Source: Pegea sp. RAD2-039 (taxonomy: Eukaryota; Chordata; Thaliacea; Salpida; Salpidae). Taken from it: a DNA stretch of 64,000 nucleotides. Under the pieces are notes generated by a model. It had not been told where the DNA came from and ran no database searches. It saw nothing but the letters and a program-made list of their open reading frames with translations. The first letter of the stretch is position 1. Every line of letters begins with the position of its first letter. Shown here one piece after another: positions 38,551 to 49,494 of this stretch. The position numbers were made by a program, and so were the translations under genes. The DNA lies in contig JAQGEQ010000354.1 of NCBI GenBank assembly GCA_034620365.1, positions 1,364,001 to 1,428,000 of the forward strand. Direction: 5' to 3'.

Positions 38551-40586
38551 TTTGTGTGAAAGCTAATTTAGGCTATTTCATTCTAGTATATGTTATTGTG
38601 TGTAGTTTTATTACGGCTTCTTTTCTCTTTGATTTCTTGATTTAAAAAAAAGTTTTTATTGGAATTTAATGTTAATTAAGAAAAAGTTTATTTGATTTCA
38701 ACATTTTTGTGAAATATTTCCTATCGTTGTAGTTAAAATTGATATTTTCAAAACTTGTAGCTATCCTAAACATTTTAAGTATTTAACAAATTTAGTAAAT
38801 ATATCTTTGTGTAACTTGTCTTTAGATTTATTTGATGTTTACTTATATTATATTAAATAAATGCTTTTATCATTAAGTATTTATTTATTTATCATTTTAT
38901 TTCTTTTGATTTACTTATTTTAAAGCATTTTTTAATGATTTTCCAAATTTTTATTACAGTATGTAAAGTTATTATGCAATTTTGAATTTATTTTTTAATA
39001 TTTTTGAAATTTTTAACTAAAATCTTTCTTAGTGATTTATTATATAAATTTGATGATTTGTATTTTTAAGTTATGATTATTTTTAAAACTATTTAATTAC
39101 ATTGATTCTTTAAAATATACATTATCATTTTGAGTTAGAAATAGAAAGTAATATTAAATATTTATAAATTATTGTTCTGTTTTTAAATAATATTTTTGTC
39201 CAAAATGTTTTTTTATAGTTGGTAAAAATGTTCAATCTCCTTTCACTACTTAATTAACAAAATAGCTTTATATTTTTTATACTAAAATTTAAAAGTTTAA
39301 TATACATTGTTTATAACTGAATGTAAAATATAAACTATATTTATAATTAAAAGTTTATTACTGAGAATTTTTCTTTAAATTTTTGTTTATTTGTACAAAT
39401 AAAACATTTTCTTATAACTATGTTAGAAAGTTCTAGAAATAATTTTTTTTGTTTTTTAACTTTATTATAAATAAGTCTATACTTATAAATATGTTTAGTT
39501 TTTGAATAATACTTTTCATTATTAGCATTTAAGAAGTAAATATTTAAAATTTTTCTTATTTATTTTAGGTTTTTATATTTCTTTTATACTTGTTTGTGGT
39601 TATTTTTGAGAATGTTTCTGCTTTGATTTTGTAATAGGCTTAGCACTTTCTGTATCATAGTTTATTTAGTTAAAAATGTTTCTTTGACTAAAAAATCCAA
39701 GTTTTTATCATTTGTTGAAAGAGCACTTAAAGGTTTCACTTATTTTGTTCTTTAGATGTAGCGGTTAAACTTCTTTAATTTATTTTGAGTTGTTTATTCT
39801 ATGGACTAATAATTTAAGGGTGCATGTTTGGTTTCCTTATTTCTATAATATTTTTCCTGAAAAACTGATCTATCATAATTTTTGACTCATAAATTAATAA
39901 ATAAATAAATATCATAATTCATATTTTATTTGATATATTAGTTATGTTTAAAAGCATGCTGTATTTTTTCATAAATGTAGTTAATATATTTTTAAATATG
40001 AATATTTTAATAATCTTTTAGTAGTATTCAGTTAGCAGGTGGTTTTATTAAGTGCTTGTCATGATATTTTATTTATCTATTTATTTTAATATTTTTCTTA
40101 TGTTGTTTCATGTTTATTATAAGAGATATATATTTTGTATCCTTTTGTTAAATACATTTGTAGAACATATATAAGAATTTGATTTTATTATAAAAAATTT
40201 ATTAACTTTATTATTATTTATTAATTATAAGCATTTTTTAAACAAATAAAATAATTATAACATAAATATTACTTTTGTTATATTATATTATTAAATTATA
40301 CATTTATAAATAGTACTTCCACAAGCCAGTTGTGATATTAGTAAACTAAAAGAGTTTTTATTTAAATAATAGTAAATCAATAAAGTAAAGTAAATAATTT
40401 ATGATCTTAAAAAAACTTTGAGCTGTATTCAAATCTTTATGGACTGATATTAAAGAATTATATTTTGATAGCTTATTGTGTTTTTATATTATAAAAAAAC
40501 AACTTTTTAAACTTTAAGCTATTTTGAAGCTGTATTCTATAAACCTTTTCTATTTTCATTTTACAGAATTTAGTTAATTAATCATT
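38551..40586 (+). other. T-rich leader region of Myc, likely containing a 5' UTR intron
   Basis: The plus strand is strongly biased to T over A for about 2 kb up to the Myc start. It ends in 'ctattttcattttacag' at about 40550-40566, a strong polypyrimidine tract and AG acceptor only 20 bases before the ATG at 40587. A non-coding first exon spliced to the coding exon, as in vertebrate Myc genes, would explain this. No donor exon has been identified. Confidence 0.45.
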
Positions 40587-42562
40587 ATGTCTGTTTATGA
40601 TTCGTTATCACATAAGATTTTGAGTTCTGATTATGATGACTATCAGCCAGTCTTTATGAGTGATGATGAGTTGATACCCTCTTGTGACTTTAGAGGAGAT
40701 GCTATTGTAAGTGATGATATATGGAAAAAGTTTGAGCTATTACCAACACCACCACGATCTCCAGTACATAGTGCTTTCCAGTCATTGGTATGTAAAGAAA
40801 CCAAAACTGTTTCTGAACCTGATAATGTAAAATGGCAAGATCAGTTTTCAACACTTGGCAAAATAATATGTGGGAGTGACGATCAGTCTGATATTGTAAA
40901 GAAAGATTGTATGTGGAGTGGCATTGGACATACACCTAAATCTGGAACTAAACGAAACTTTCCAACCACTAATAAGTTTATAACTATCAAGCCTGTTTCA
41001 ATACAATTAAATAGTCGCGACTATTCTATTAAGAAAAAATCTATTAAAGCTGAACCTAATCCAGGTATTAATTTTTTTGTTACATATTATAAAGTATTTA
41101 AGCTTTTAGTAAAAGTTGTTTTATAAACAAGTTTCTTATAGTTATTTATGGAATAGCTACAGATGACAAATAATATAGCTCTTATAGGGCAAGTAACACA
41201 ATGTGACTGTAGATATATAAAGGAAAAAATTTCTAAATACAACAGTCCAACATTAGTAATGTTAAAAAATCAGAATACACTGAAGGCAACAGTTAAAAAT
41301 ACAACAAAAATATAAAAGCAAAAAGAGAATCAATCACTTGTTAACAAATTCAACCATGTCAAACTATTCTAACTTAAATTTAAAATTTCCTTTGTTAAAC
41401 TAAATATTATTCTATAATAAATAAATATATAGTTGTTTAATATACTTTTGTTATTGTTATAGATTGTTTATTTCTTATTAAAATATTTATAATTTATAAC
41501 ATCAAGAAATAACAATATTTTCTTAATTAATTTATGTAATAATTGCCTAAAAATACTTGTGCAAGAAATTATTACTTTTTAATTTTATAAGTAATCTTCT
41601 TTATCTTTTTATTAGGATCAATTTTTAAAACCTGTTCAATTTTAAATGGAGCAAAAGTAATAAAAGCGACAGTCAATTCTCAAATCATCCAAACATCAAG
41701 CAAAAAGTCTGGTGGACATAATTTGTTTACTCTAGTTTCTAAAGTCTCACCCTCAAAGCCTGCTATAAAAAGCAATATCCACTCACAACAAATATGTCAG
41801 CGTTTCACTTATGGAAACAAACGAATACAAGCTGTTGGAAAATCCAATCAAAGCTTACCTGGAAAGAAAACTATTACATTGCAGCTGAAGACGCCTATAA
41901 GCAAGCAAACATCACTTAGTCTGCTACCTTCAGTGTCTCACAATTCTTCAGTATTAGCCTCAAGTTTGATAAATAATCGAAAGAATACTGAAGTTCTCCG
42001 AATGGGAAGTTTAAACGAAAGTGTATTGAGTAAAATTCACAAGTCAACTAATAGTACCTACAGTTGTAGCCGTTACCAAAAGAAGCCAGCCAAAACTGCC
42101 GCCTGTGCAGTCAAACGATCCGATACTAAAGACTCTTCTATTAATACTTTGATACAACCAGCTAAAAAGAGAAGAGCTAAGATGATTCGAGTAGTTGATA
42201 GCGATTCTGGTAAAAAACGACCTAAAGTGTTGGACCAGCAAGGTGTTTGGTGTGAAGATAAGTCTTCGAATCTCATTAAAACTCTTGTTGACTCCGGAGA
42301 TGAAGAAAATTTGAAATCTGTTCATAATGTGCTTGAAAGAAACAGACGAGATCATCTGAGAAACAGTTTCACAGCTCTAAGACTTCTTATCCCAGAGTTG
42401 ATTCATAATGATAAAGCTTCGAAAGTAGCGGTTCTGAGAGGAAGCCGAGCTCATATAGAACTCTTACAACAGGAGCAGGAAGGTTTGAAGATGAAGAAAA
42501 ATCTTTTGGAAGCAAAAAGAGACAATTTGAATAAAGTTTTTCGTAGATTAAACAGTTCATAA
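40587..42562 (+). CDS. myc: Myc transcription factor (bHLH-leucine zipper)
   Basis: A DNA-binding regulator of growth and proliferation that acts in the nucleus as a heterodimer with Max on CACGTG E-boxes. Two coding exons, 40587-41064 and 41616-42562, join in phase 1 to give 474 residues (human c-Myc 439). Myc box I is at residues 43-59 ('DDIWKKFELLPTPPRSP') and keeps the phosphodegron threonine and serine (Thr54, Ser58). Myc box II is at about 107-112 ('DCMWSG'). A poorly conserved middle includes basic patches ('KKRRAK', 'GKKRP'), then an acidic 'SGDEEN' leads into the C-terminal bHLHZip at 395-474. His396, Glu400 and Arg404 of the E-box reading residues are in place, with a leucine heptad pattern after helix 2. 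The ATG at 40587 gives the conserved N-terminus. The intron is 551 bases, in a place comparable to the vertebrate exon 2/3 junction. The gene appears intact. Confidence 0.95.
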
Positions 42563-42741
42563 TAAAAACTGTTTTTATAAAATAGGTGAAATTATTTGAT
42601 TTATGATTCAAATTTTGATTCTAAACCATTTTAATTTTGTTTATTTGATTATTTTTTGATAGTTTAACAGATGATAACTCCTCTTGCTGATAAACTAGTT
42701 AAAAAATTATTTTTCACATTTTTTTGAATACCACCAACTAG

Positions 42742-44010
42742 TTAATTTGTTTGATTTTTTTTTGCACTGCCTACTAATGAGAAATTTTGATTTCCTAAAC
42801 CAATATATAAGTTGGTTGCGATGCCAATTCTTTCAAGCAATCTCTTTGTTGCTGTAACAAGTCAACTTGATTTGGTTTCAACTTTCATTTGTACATAGTA
42901 GGTGCTATTAGCTTTTTTCCATACTTTCTGATACCATCCTTTTGGTTTGTATAGGTCGCTTTTTCTTGCTAGGTAATTTACGTGTTTGCTGCTACCTTTT
43001 ATGCTACTGCCTTATGTGTTAAAAAATTAGGACAATAATATCAGTTTTAAATTCTAAAGTTGTTTATCGTATAATTAATTAAGTTATTTTTAATTCAGAA
43101 GTTTTAATTTTGCAATTTTTGATTTTGTTTACTTAAATTGGGTTGCTAAAAATCTTGCAAAGACAGATCTTATAACCAAAGTTTTTGCTTTTTAACTGCA
43201 GATCGTTTATTGTTTGTTCCTTACTTTCACTGTAGGTACATCTTAATGTTTTCTTTTATCAGCTCTTACTTGAAAGTCTAAGCTCTGATTTTTGCTAAAT
43301 GCGTTCTACATGCTGATTTAAGATATTGACAATTTTGATTGCATCTATAGTCTATAAATATCAAACAAATAACATACTAACCCTTATTTTAGTTTTATGC
43401 TCATAAAGAATGTTTCATTTAGAACTCTTGTGGCTTTTTACCAAAAAGACCTCTAGTATAAATTGTGGTTCAGTAATGAAGCCAATATGTTTGAGTTTCG
43501 TTTAACGTTTTTTTTTTTTGGTGGTTATTAATTTTAATTTTTATTCAAAACGTAATAAGATTGAGCTGTTGGTGATAGAAGTCTATTATTATTAGTTTTG
43601 TTTTTCATTCGTTCCTGTAAATGACATTTTAATTACTTCTGCTTAACTTTCGATGAGCTTTTCTTACGTGGTGCCTTTTCTTGGTGTTGCTGCAACGAAT
43701 TTTCAACCATTTGTTGGTTCAAAGACGTTTTGAATAGTTTTAGGCAATGAAAGTGAACTTATGTAGGCCTTTTTTCGTTTGAAGCAAATGTTTTTGAACC
43801 AAACCGTTTTCACTGAAAAGCAGTTTTGTGTGTTTTAATTAAGCTATTTACGTGTTAACGAATACATTTCCATCTAAAAAGTTGTTTTTTTGTGTGGCTA
43901 CGATACATTAAATAAAGCTCATTTTTCATTTCATTTGGTTTTTAAAGCCTTCAAACAGATAATTAGTTATTAATTACATATGTTTATGCTTCAAGAAAAA
44001 TAAGAAGTGA
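42742..44010 (-). pseudogene. Decayed coding-like remnant, unidentified
   Basis: On the minus strand several short runs look protein-coding. About 42968-42742 reads 'RKSDLYKPKGWYQKVWKKAN', then 'MKVETKS', one in-frame TGA, and 'LVTATKRLLERIGIATNLYI' to a stop. About 43760-43640 reads 'FKTSLNQQMVENSLQQHQEK' and 'APRKKSSSKVKQK' then a stop. About 43340-43170 reads 'DAIKIVNILNQHVERI' before a stop. I do not recognise the family, and no continuous exon chain links the pieces. It is either a decayed gene or fragments of a mobile element. Confidence 0.3.
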
Positions 44011-44639
44011 TAAAAACACTAAATATAGTAACTCCCGTTAACAAGTTTACTTTTAATCTTTGATGAGTGTAGTTTGACCTCCTTACAAAATTACTCTCAA
44101 GTAATTAGACCATTTTAGATAACCAATTTGCAATTTTTGCAGCTTGCTTTATTGGGGTGAGCAATTTTATGATATTTGCGCCAAATTTAGTTTTTTTGCC
44201 GAAGAGTAGTTAAAGTTAGTCTTCTGAATCAGCTTATATTTATTGATTTTTCAAAATCTAATATAAAACAAATTTCCTGTTGCTTAGAAACTCTCAATTA
44301 AGTTTACACCAGCTGATGGCTCAGCAAAATCGACCATAATTGATTAAAAAATATCTAATAATTTTCTCAAAATAAAACTACGAATACACCACACTCTAAT
44401 TTTAATTATGAAAATTATTTCTAATTAAAAAAAAAGCCAAATTGTAGCCAAGTTTTATTATCCGTATGGAAAGTTTGGGTTATTTTATTATTGCAAAATG
44501 TGGTTCATAACAGTCATGAAATAAACAGAAGTAGAAAAATAGATTTTATAAAGTTTGCTGACGCAATCATTAATAATTAAAAAGATACCTAATTATAGTT
44601 TCAAAAAAGCAAAAGTTTTTACTTTAAAGATATTGCTTT
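44011..44639. other. AT-rich gap, nothing recognised
   Basis: No supported gene or repeat between the coding-like remnant and the repeat pair that follows. Confidence 0.4.
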
Positions 44640-44850
44640 TTTATATATTTAACATTCTGTGCAAATATTCACTGTTATATTGTATGGGGTCTACTGAAAT
44701 GCCATGTGTAACATCTTCTTCTTTCTATATTTCTAATTTGATTATATATAAGAGAGATTATTTGTGAGTATGTGTGTTAGCGTGAGGTGCTCTCTTCAGG
44801 CACCCTCTTTGGCGTTTATTGTAATAAATATTACAATGTGCATCGAAAGT
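44640..44850 (-). repeat. Dispersed repeat family 1, first of two adjacent copies
   Basis: The reverse complement starts 'ttacaataaacgccaaagag', 'ggtgcctgaagagagcacct', 'cacgctaacacaca' and continues 'agaaagaagaagatgttaca', 'catggcatttcagtagaccc'. It matches 20225-20290 for the first part and 19085-19200 for the second. It lacks the last third found in the next copy. Confidence 0.7.
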
Positions 44851-44944
44851 CTTCTATAGACTGACTTGGCTTCTGCTTCTCTGCTCTTAGCAGATGACGC
44901 GTAAAAATTTCATTACATCCTTATAAGCCCATATCACCTGGCAC

Positions 44945-45250
44945 ATTAATCAGAGCGATTTTTTTCTCATACCGCACAATTAGTACTTGTAACCAGATGT
45001 CATCAGACATTGTCATGTCAGAATCACTCGTGTTGTTCAAGAAGAAGTTGAATCGTTATAATGTTGCCACAATTGTCATTTCTAAACTATGAATTTTTTC
45101 CTTCTATGTAATTGTTTTCTGTTACATGCTTTGAGGGCTACAGAAATGCCATGTGTTACATCCTTTCCTTTCTATATTGGTGAATAAATATATATTAATT
45201 GTGACAATGTGTATTTGCGAGAGGTACTTTTTATTGTAATAAATAAATGA
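44945..45250 (-). repeat. Dispersed repeat family 1, second adjacent copy
   Basis: The reverse complement runs from 'ttattacaataaaaagtacc' through 'atgtaacacatggcatttct', 'gtttagaaatgacaattgtg' and 'gattctgacatgacaatgtc' to 'gcggtatgagaaaaa'. With the copy at 19085-19395 it shows that the element is about 350-400 bases long. The two copies here are in the same orientation, about 100 bases apart. Confidence 0.7.
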
Positions 45251-46021
45251 TAGCAGTGGACACCACTTAATCACAAACTATCTATTTTGACAACTTAACA
45301 TCAGTGAACGTTCTTAAATAAATTCTTCCAACTAACTAATGTCGGTCATTTGTATTTATGGTGAAAGTACCATAAAAAACTGTTAATAAGTAACAACTGA
45401 TTTTCTAAATTATAAGAAAAACAAGTAAAAACGGTATTTTATTCAATGTAGTAAAAACCACTAGAGATTTTTTTTATAAATCTGTGTAACATAAAACTTT
45501 CTATAATTGTTTTTAATCTAGCTAACTTCTACATCTAACCTTTTTTTTTTAATTTGAAAACACTTCTTTACACTCCTTTAAATTCAATAGATAAGCATAT
45601 AGTGCAATTGTACGAAAAAAGTGTTTTAAAGAAATTTTTTTCGATAAGATTTTTCATAACTTTTAAGAAATTAGAAAAATAAAGATGAATATTAAACTGT
45701 GAATGTCATCTACCTTATCTAAAGTTGTTCTTTTAAAACAGTTCTCATGTAAACTTTGAAGAATATTCATAAAAACTTTTGTTGATGCAAAGCAAATGCA
45801 TTTTTAAAAATATCAAAAGTTTCTTTTTATAAGACCTTAAAATATATCTATAGAAACATTCAAGCAATAATATTTAGTGTTATCTTTGTTAAGCAAAATA
45901 ATTGAAGCCAATTTAATAACAAACCATTTTATACACGTTTTTCAAGTTTAATAGGACAGATGCTGTGAATATCGAAACGTTGACCATTCTATTTTTACTT
46001 TGCTTCTAATCAAACTTTGTT
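45251..46021. other. Gap upstream of the carrier gene, nothing recognised
   Basis: AT-rich sequence that should contain the promoter of the carrier gene at 46022. No defined element is visible. Confidence 0.4.
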
Positions 46022-48346
46022 ATGAGTACAAATAATAAACCTTTGCCTTTTGGAATAAAGTTTTTGTTTGGAGGAAGTGCCGGGTATAAAAATGTTCTTT
46101 ATATTAATTTATGTTTTTAAAAGTTTTTATTATGTTCAAACTATTCATCATTTCTTAATTATTTAACTGATATTTAGAAATTGATAACATAAATAAATTT
46201 GTTTAAAATCTTTAGATAATTTTTCTAGATATTATAAATTTGCTTATTCCTAATATCTCAATCAATTTTCAAGATATGATTTCTTCATGTATTCATTAAA
46301 TAAATTTAATATTTTGCAGAATTGGTGCAACATTATTTGTCCAACCTCTTGATCTAGTCAAAAACAGACTACAATTAAGTGGGGCAGATGGAAAAACAAA
46401 AGCATATCGAAGTACTGGGCATGCAATTAGTCAAATATTAAAAAATGAAGGTATCTTTGGCATGTATAATGGGTATGATTTTTTTATCATTTTTTACAAT
46501 TCTATTCTCATAATTGTTTGAATTATAGTTTATCGGCTGGGATACTTAGACAAGCAACATATACTACCACGCGTCTTGGTGTTTATAATATTCTTTTGGA
46601 CCATTTTTCTTCTAGTGACGGAACACCACCAAACTTCTTTACAAAAGCAGCGCTTGGTTTGTTTTTATTTGATTGTTGGATAGATTTCAGCTAATTTTTG
46701 GCATATAATGATAAAAACTGTCTTAAAAAAGTTTTATATTAAAATGAAGTCAGATGTATGTTTTTGATATTTATTAACGATTTTGTAGAATTTATATTAT
46801 GGATATAATGTTTTAAAGAATAAACTTTAGGATTTAATCTGAAGTTTAACTTAAAAATTGATCATATTAAATAAGTTTTCCATCCATAAAGCTAATTGAA
46901 AGTTTTTAATTTATAGTTTAGTGATAATCATATTTTAATCATCAATTTTAATTATATTATTAATTGATAACTAACTTCTTGTTTATAATTTGAGTTTTGC
47001 TGACAAAATGCATAAAAAAACTGTTGGGTTTCAAATACAGTTATTTGGTTTATTATATAATATAAAATTACTCAACATCAATACCAGAAATTGGAAAGAT
47101 ATCACAGCAGATCGCTCGGAATATAAAGAAAAGATTTTACCGTCTCTTGCTCCATTAATTCCTCTGCATCTCATTGTGTTTTTAATATCATCATTTAAAG
47201 CAAATCCTGTAAGGCAGTTTTCTGCTGAAGCAGCCCATTATTCTCTTGTTTGATTTTGAATTTCTAAGATTGAATTCTGTACAGGTATGACTGCTGGTGC
47301 TTGTGGTGCGTTTGTTGGAACGCCTGCTGAGGTTTCATTAATTCGTATGACTGCTGATGGTCGATTACCTCTTGCTGAAAGAAGAGGATACACAAGTGTC
47401 TTCAATGCTTTAGCTCGGATGACAAAAGAAGAAGGTCTTTTTACGTTATGGAGGGTAATTTCTTACATATTTTTTTAGCTTGTTTTGCAATAAGAAAAAT
47501 ACTGAAGCAAAATTTATAACAGATTTTTCAAGTTTTCTGTTTATTCTCAAATTTTCTCTTTAATTTTTTAGGGTTGTATTCCTACAATGGGTCGAGCAGT
47601 TGTTGTTAATGCAGCTCAACTAGCTTCTTACTCTCAAGCTAAACAATCTCTTCTGACAACTAGTAATGTAGTTTTTCATACTTTCATGTTTCTACAATAT
47701 AAAATATTTAATTTTCTTTATTTCCAATATCTGTTTTTGTAATAAACTAGTTTTTATGAAACTGTTTTTAATTTTTATTTTTTTTTCAGAATATTTTGAA
47801 GATGGTCTTTTCTGTCATTTTGTTGCTAGTATGATAAGTGGTTTTGTTACAACTGTAGCTTCTATGCCAGTAGACATTATGAAAACCAGGTCTGTTACAC
47901 AACAAACTATTTACTTTTTCATTAATTTCTAAAATATTGAATAACTTCTATATACAAAAAGTTTGCTGTTCTCTTTTATTAAATATCAAAATGAAATTTA
48001 TTAAAAATTTATATTTTTTGGACAGAATTCAGAACATGAAAACAGTTAATGGTGTCCCTGAGTACAGTGGGGCAGTTGTGAGTTATAAATTGAAATTTTG
48101 AAATGTTATATTTTGCATTAAAGACTCAAATCTTCAATTATAAAGACTGAATCTTTAAGAGATGTCTTAAACCTTACTTGAAATCTTTTGTTTCAGGATG
48201 TTCTAGGCAAAGTTGTGAGAAATGAAGGAGTTTTTGCTTTATGGAAAGGGTTTATTCCATACTACTTCCGTCTTGGACCCCATACTGTCTTAACTTTCAT
48301 TTTTCTTGAACAAATGAACTCTTTTTATAGAGGTAGATTCATGTAA
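46022..48346 (+). CDS. SLC25A11: Mitochondrial 2-oxoglutarate/malate carrier
   Basis: Exchanges 2-oxoglutarate for malate across the inner mitochondrial membrane and is part of the malate-aspartate shuttle. Eight exons join in phase: 46022-46083, 46320-46472, 46529-46656, 47285-47454, 47572-47662, 47790-47889, 48026-48077, 48197-48346, giving 301 residues (human 314). It has three repeats of the carrier fold, each with its signature: 'QPLDLVKNR', 'TPAEVSLIRMTADGR' and 'MPVDIMKTR'. Stretches such as 'GLSAGILRQATYTTTRLG'-type, 'AVVVNAAQLASYSQ' and 'LGPHTVLTFIFLEQMN' are near-identical to animal SLC25A11. The start ATG gives a short N-terminus typical of the family, with no presequence. Intron 3 (46657-47284) holds a LINE-like remnant. 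AATAAA at 48567-48572 is a possible poly(A) signal. Confidence 0.96.
46990..47215 (+). mobile_element. LINE-like 3' remnant in carrier intron 3
   Basis: An open frame inside the intron reads 'KLLNINTRNWKDITADRSEY' and then 'LHLIVFLISSF'. The same order is found in the remnant at 23140-23400, so this is a dispersed element rather than an extra exon of the carrier. The Asn-x-x-x-Trp-x-x-x-x-x-Asp-Arg pattern is common at the C-terminal side of non-LTR retrotransposon polymerases. No intact element remains. Confidence 0.5.
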
Positions 48347-49494
48347 ACTCCACTTTAGTCGGATTTTAGTGCTATAAATTGTCTCTATGACTTAATTGTC
48401 TCTCTATAAACCTTAACTAATGATAGAACTGTTCATATTACTTTATTTTTACAAAACTACTTTTATTCTTTATATTCTGTGTTTTTTTACTTATTAATTA
48501 TTTAGCTTTTCATATGCATCGAGCATTTTAAAGATGAAAAACTTAAATTTTCTTTATACTTGGCTTAATAAAAGATTAATGTGGGTTTATCAAATTAGTT
48601 AAAGTAACAAACAGGAAATGAAATCATTTTTTTGGATTTAATTTTGTACTTTAGGATAATGCTATAAGCAAATAAAGAACTGTTTCAATATTTAAATACA
48701 TTTTTTAGCTTCATCAAAAGTTTACTGATTTGTTTGAAGTTTAGAATGTTAAATCTCTAAATCCATTTTCTATGATTTTTTAAATTGATGATTTATATGA
48801 TTATCAAAAACTTAGATTGCCGTTTTTATGATTATAGAGACCAGTAGGTTGTTTAGTTGATTAAATATAAAGTTATTACTGAAATTTGTTTAAGAGTTCT
48901 TCTGTCAGTTTAATAGAAACCTCAATTTTTGAGAGAATTTTTTAGATAAATATTTGATAAAAAGCCATTTTAGTCAACTCATCACCTTTGATCTACGTGG
49001 TTGAGGCAACTTATTCTAATAGTAGTTTGTAATAAATGTTTGAAAAGATTAAAAATCAACTATTTTGTAACCATACTACCCCAAGATAGTTTTCAAATAA
49101 TTTTATCAAACTGCTAATACAAGTCGAAAAGATATCATTTATTTTTAATACCTTTTGAATTGTGAAATCTTTTAAAGTTAAAACTAAAGTAATATTTAGA
49201 TGAATGAAGTTAAGAGTTATAATTAAACTCAGATAACTTTTGAAATATCTTCATTGCACTTTAAACAATTAAGTTCCAACTAGATATAGTGGCAGGTCAT
49301 CAAAAAATAACTAACAGACATACACTATTAGTTCTAATAATTATTATACAGTTATTTAAATTATTCTTCATTTATATGCTGATTAATAACGACTTCTACT
49401 TTATCTGAATATTCAAAGTTAAACTCTAAACAAATGCATAATGAGAATAAAAAGATAAAAACATTGGGATTAATGATGATAAATAAGTAAAATC
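48347..49494. other. Gap between convergent carrier and SHIP genes
   Basis: About 1.1 kb of AT-rich DNA holding both 3' UTRs. No further gene or repeat was seen. Confidence 0.5.

Noticed and set aside
42044..42611. Antisense open frames opposite the second Myc exon
   Set aside because: They are shadows of the conserved Myc coding sequence, with no splice signals or family similarity of their own.
46990..47253. 87-codon frame as an extra exon of the carrier gene
   Set aside because: The carrier protein joins perfectly without it (exon 3 to exon 4 in phase 1), and the sequence recurs as a repeat at 23140.
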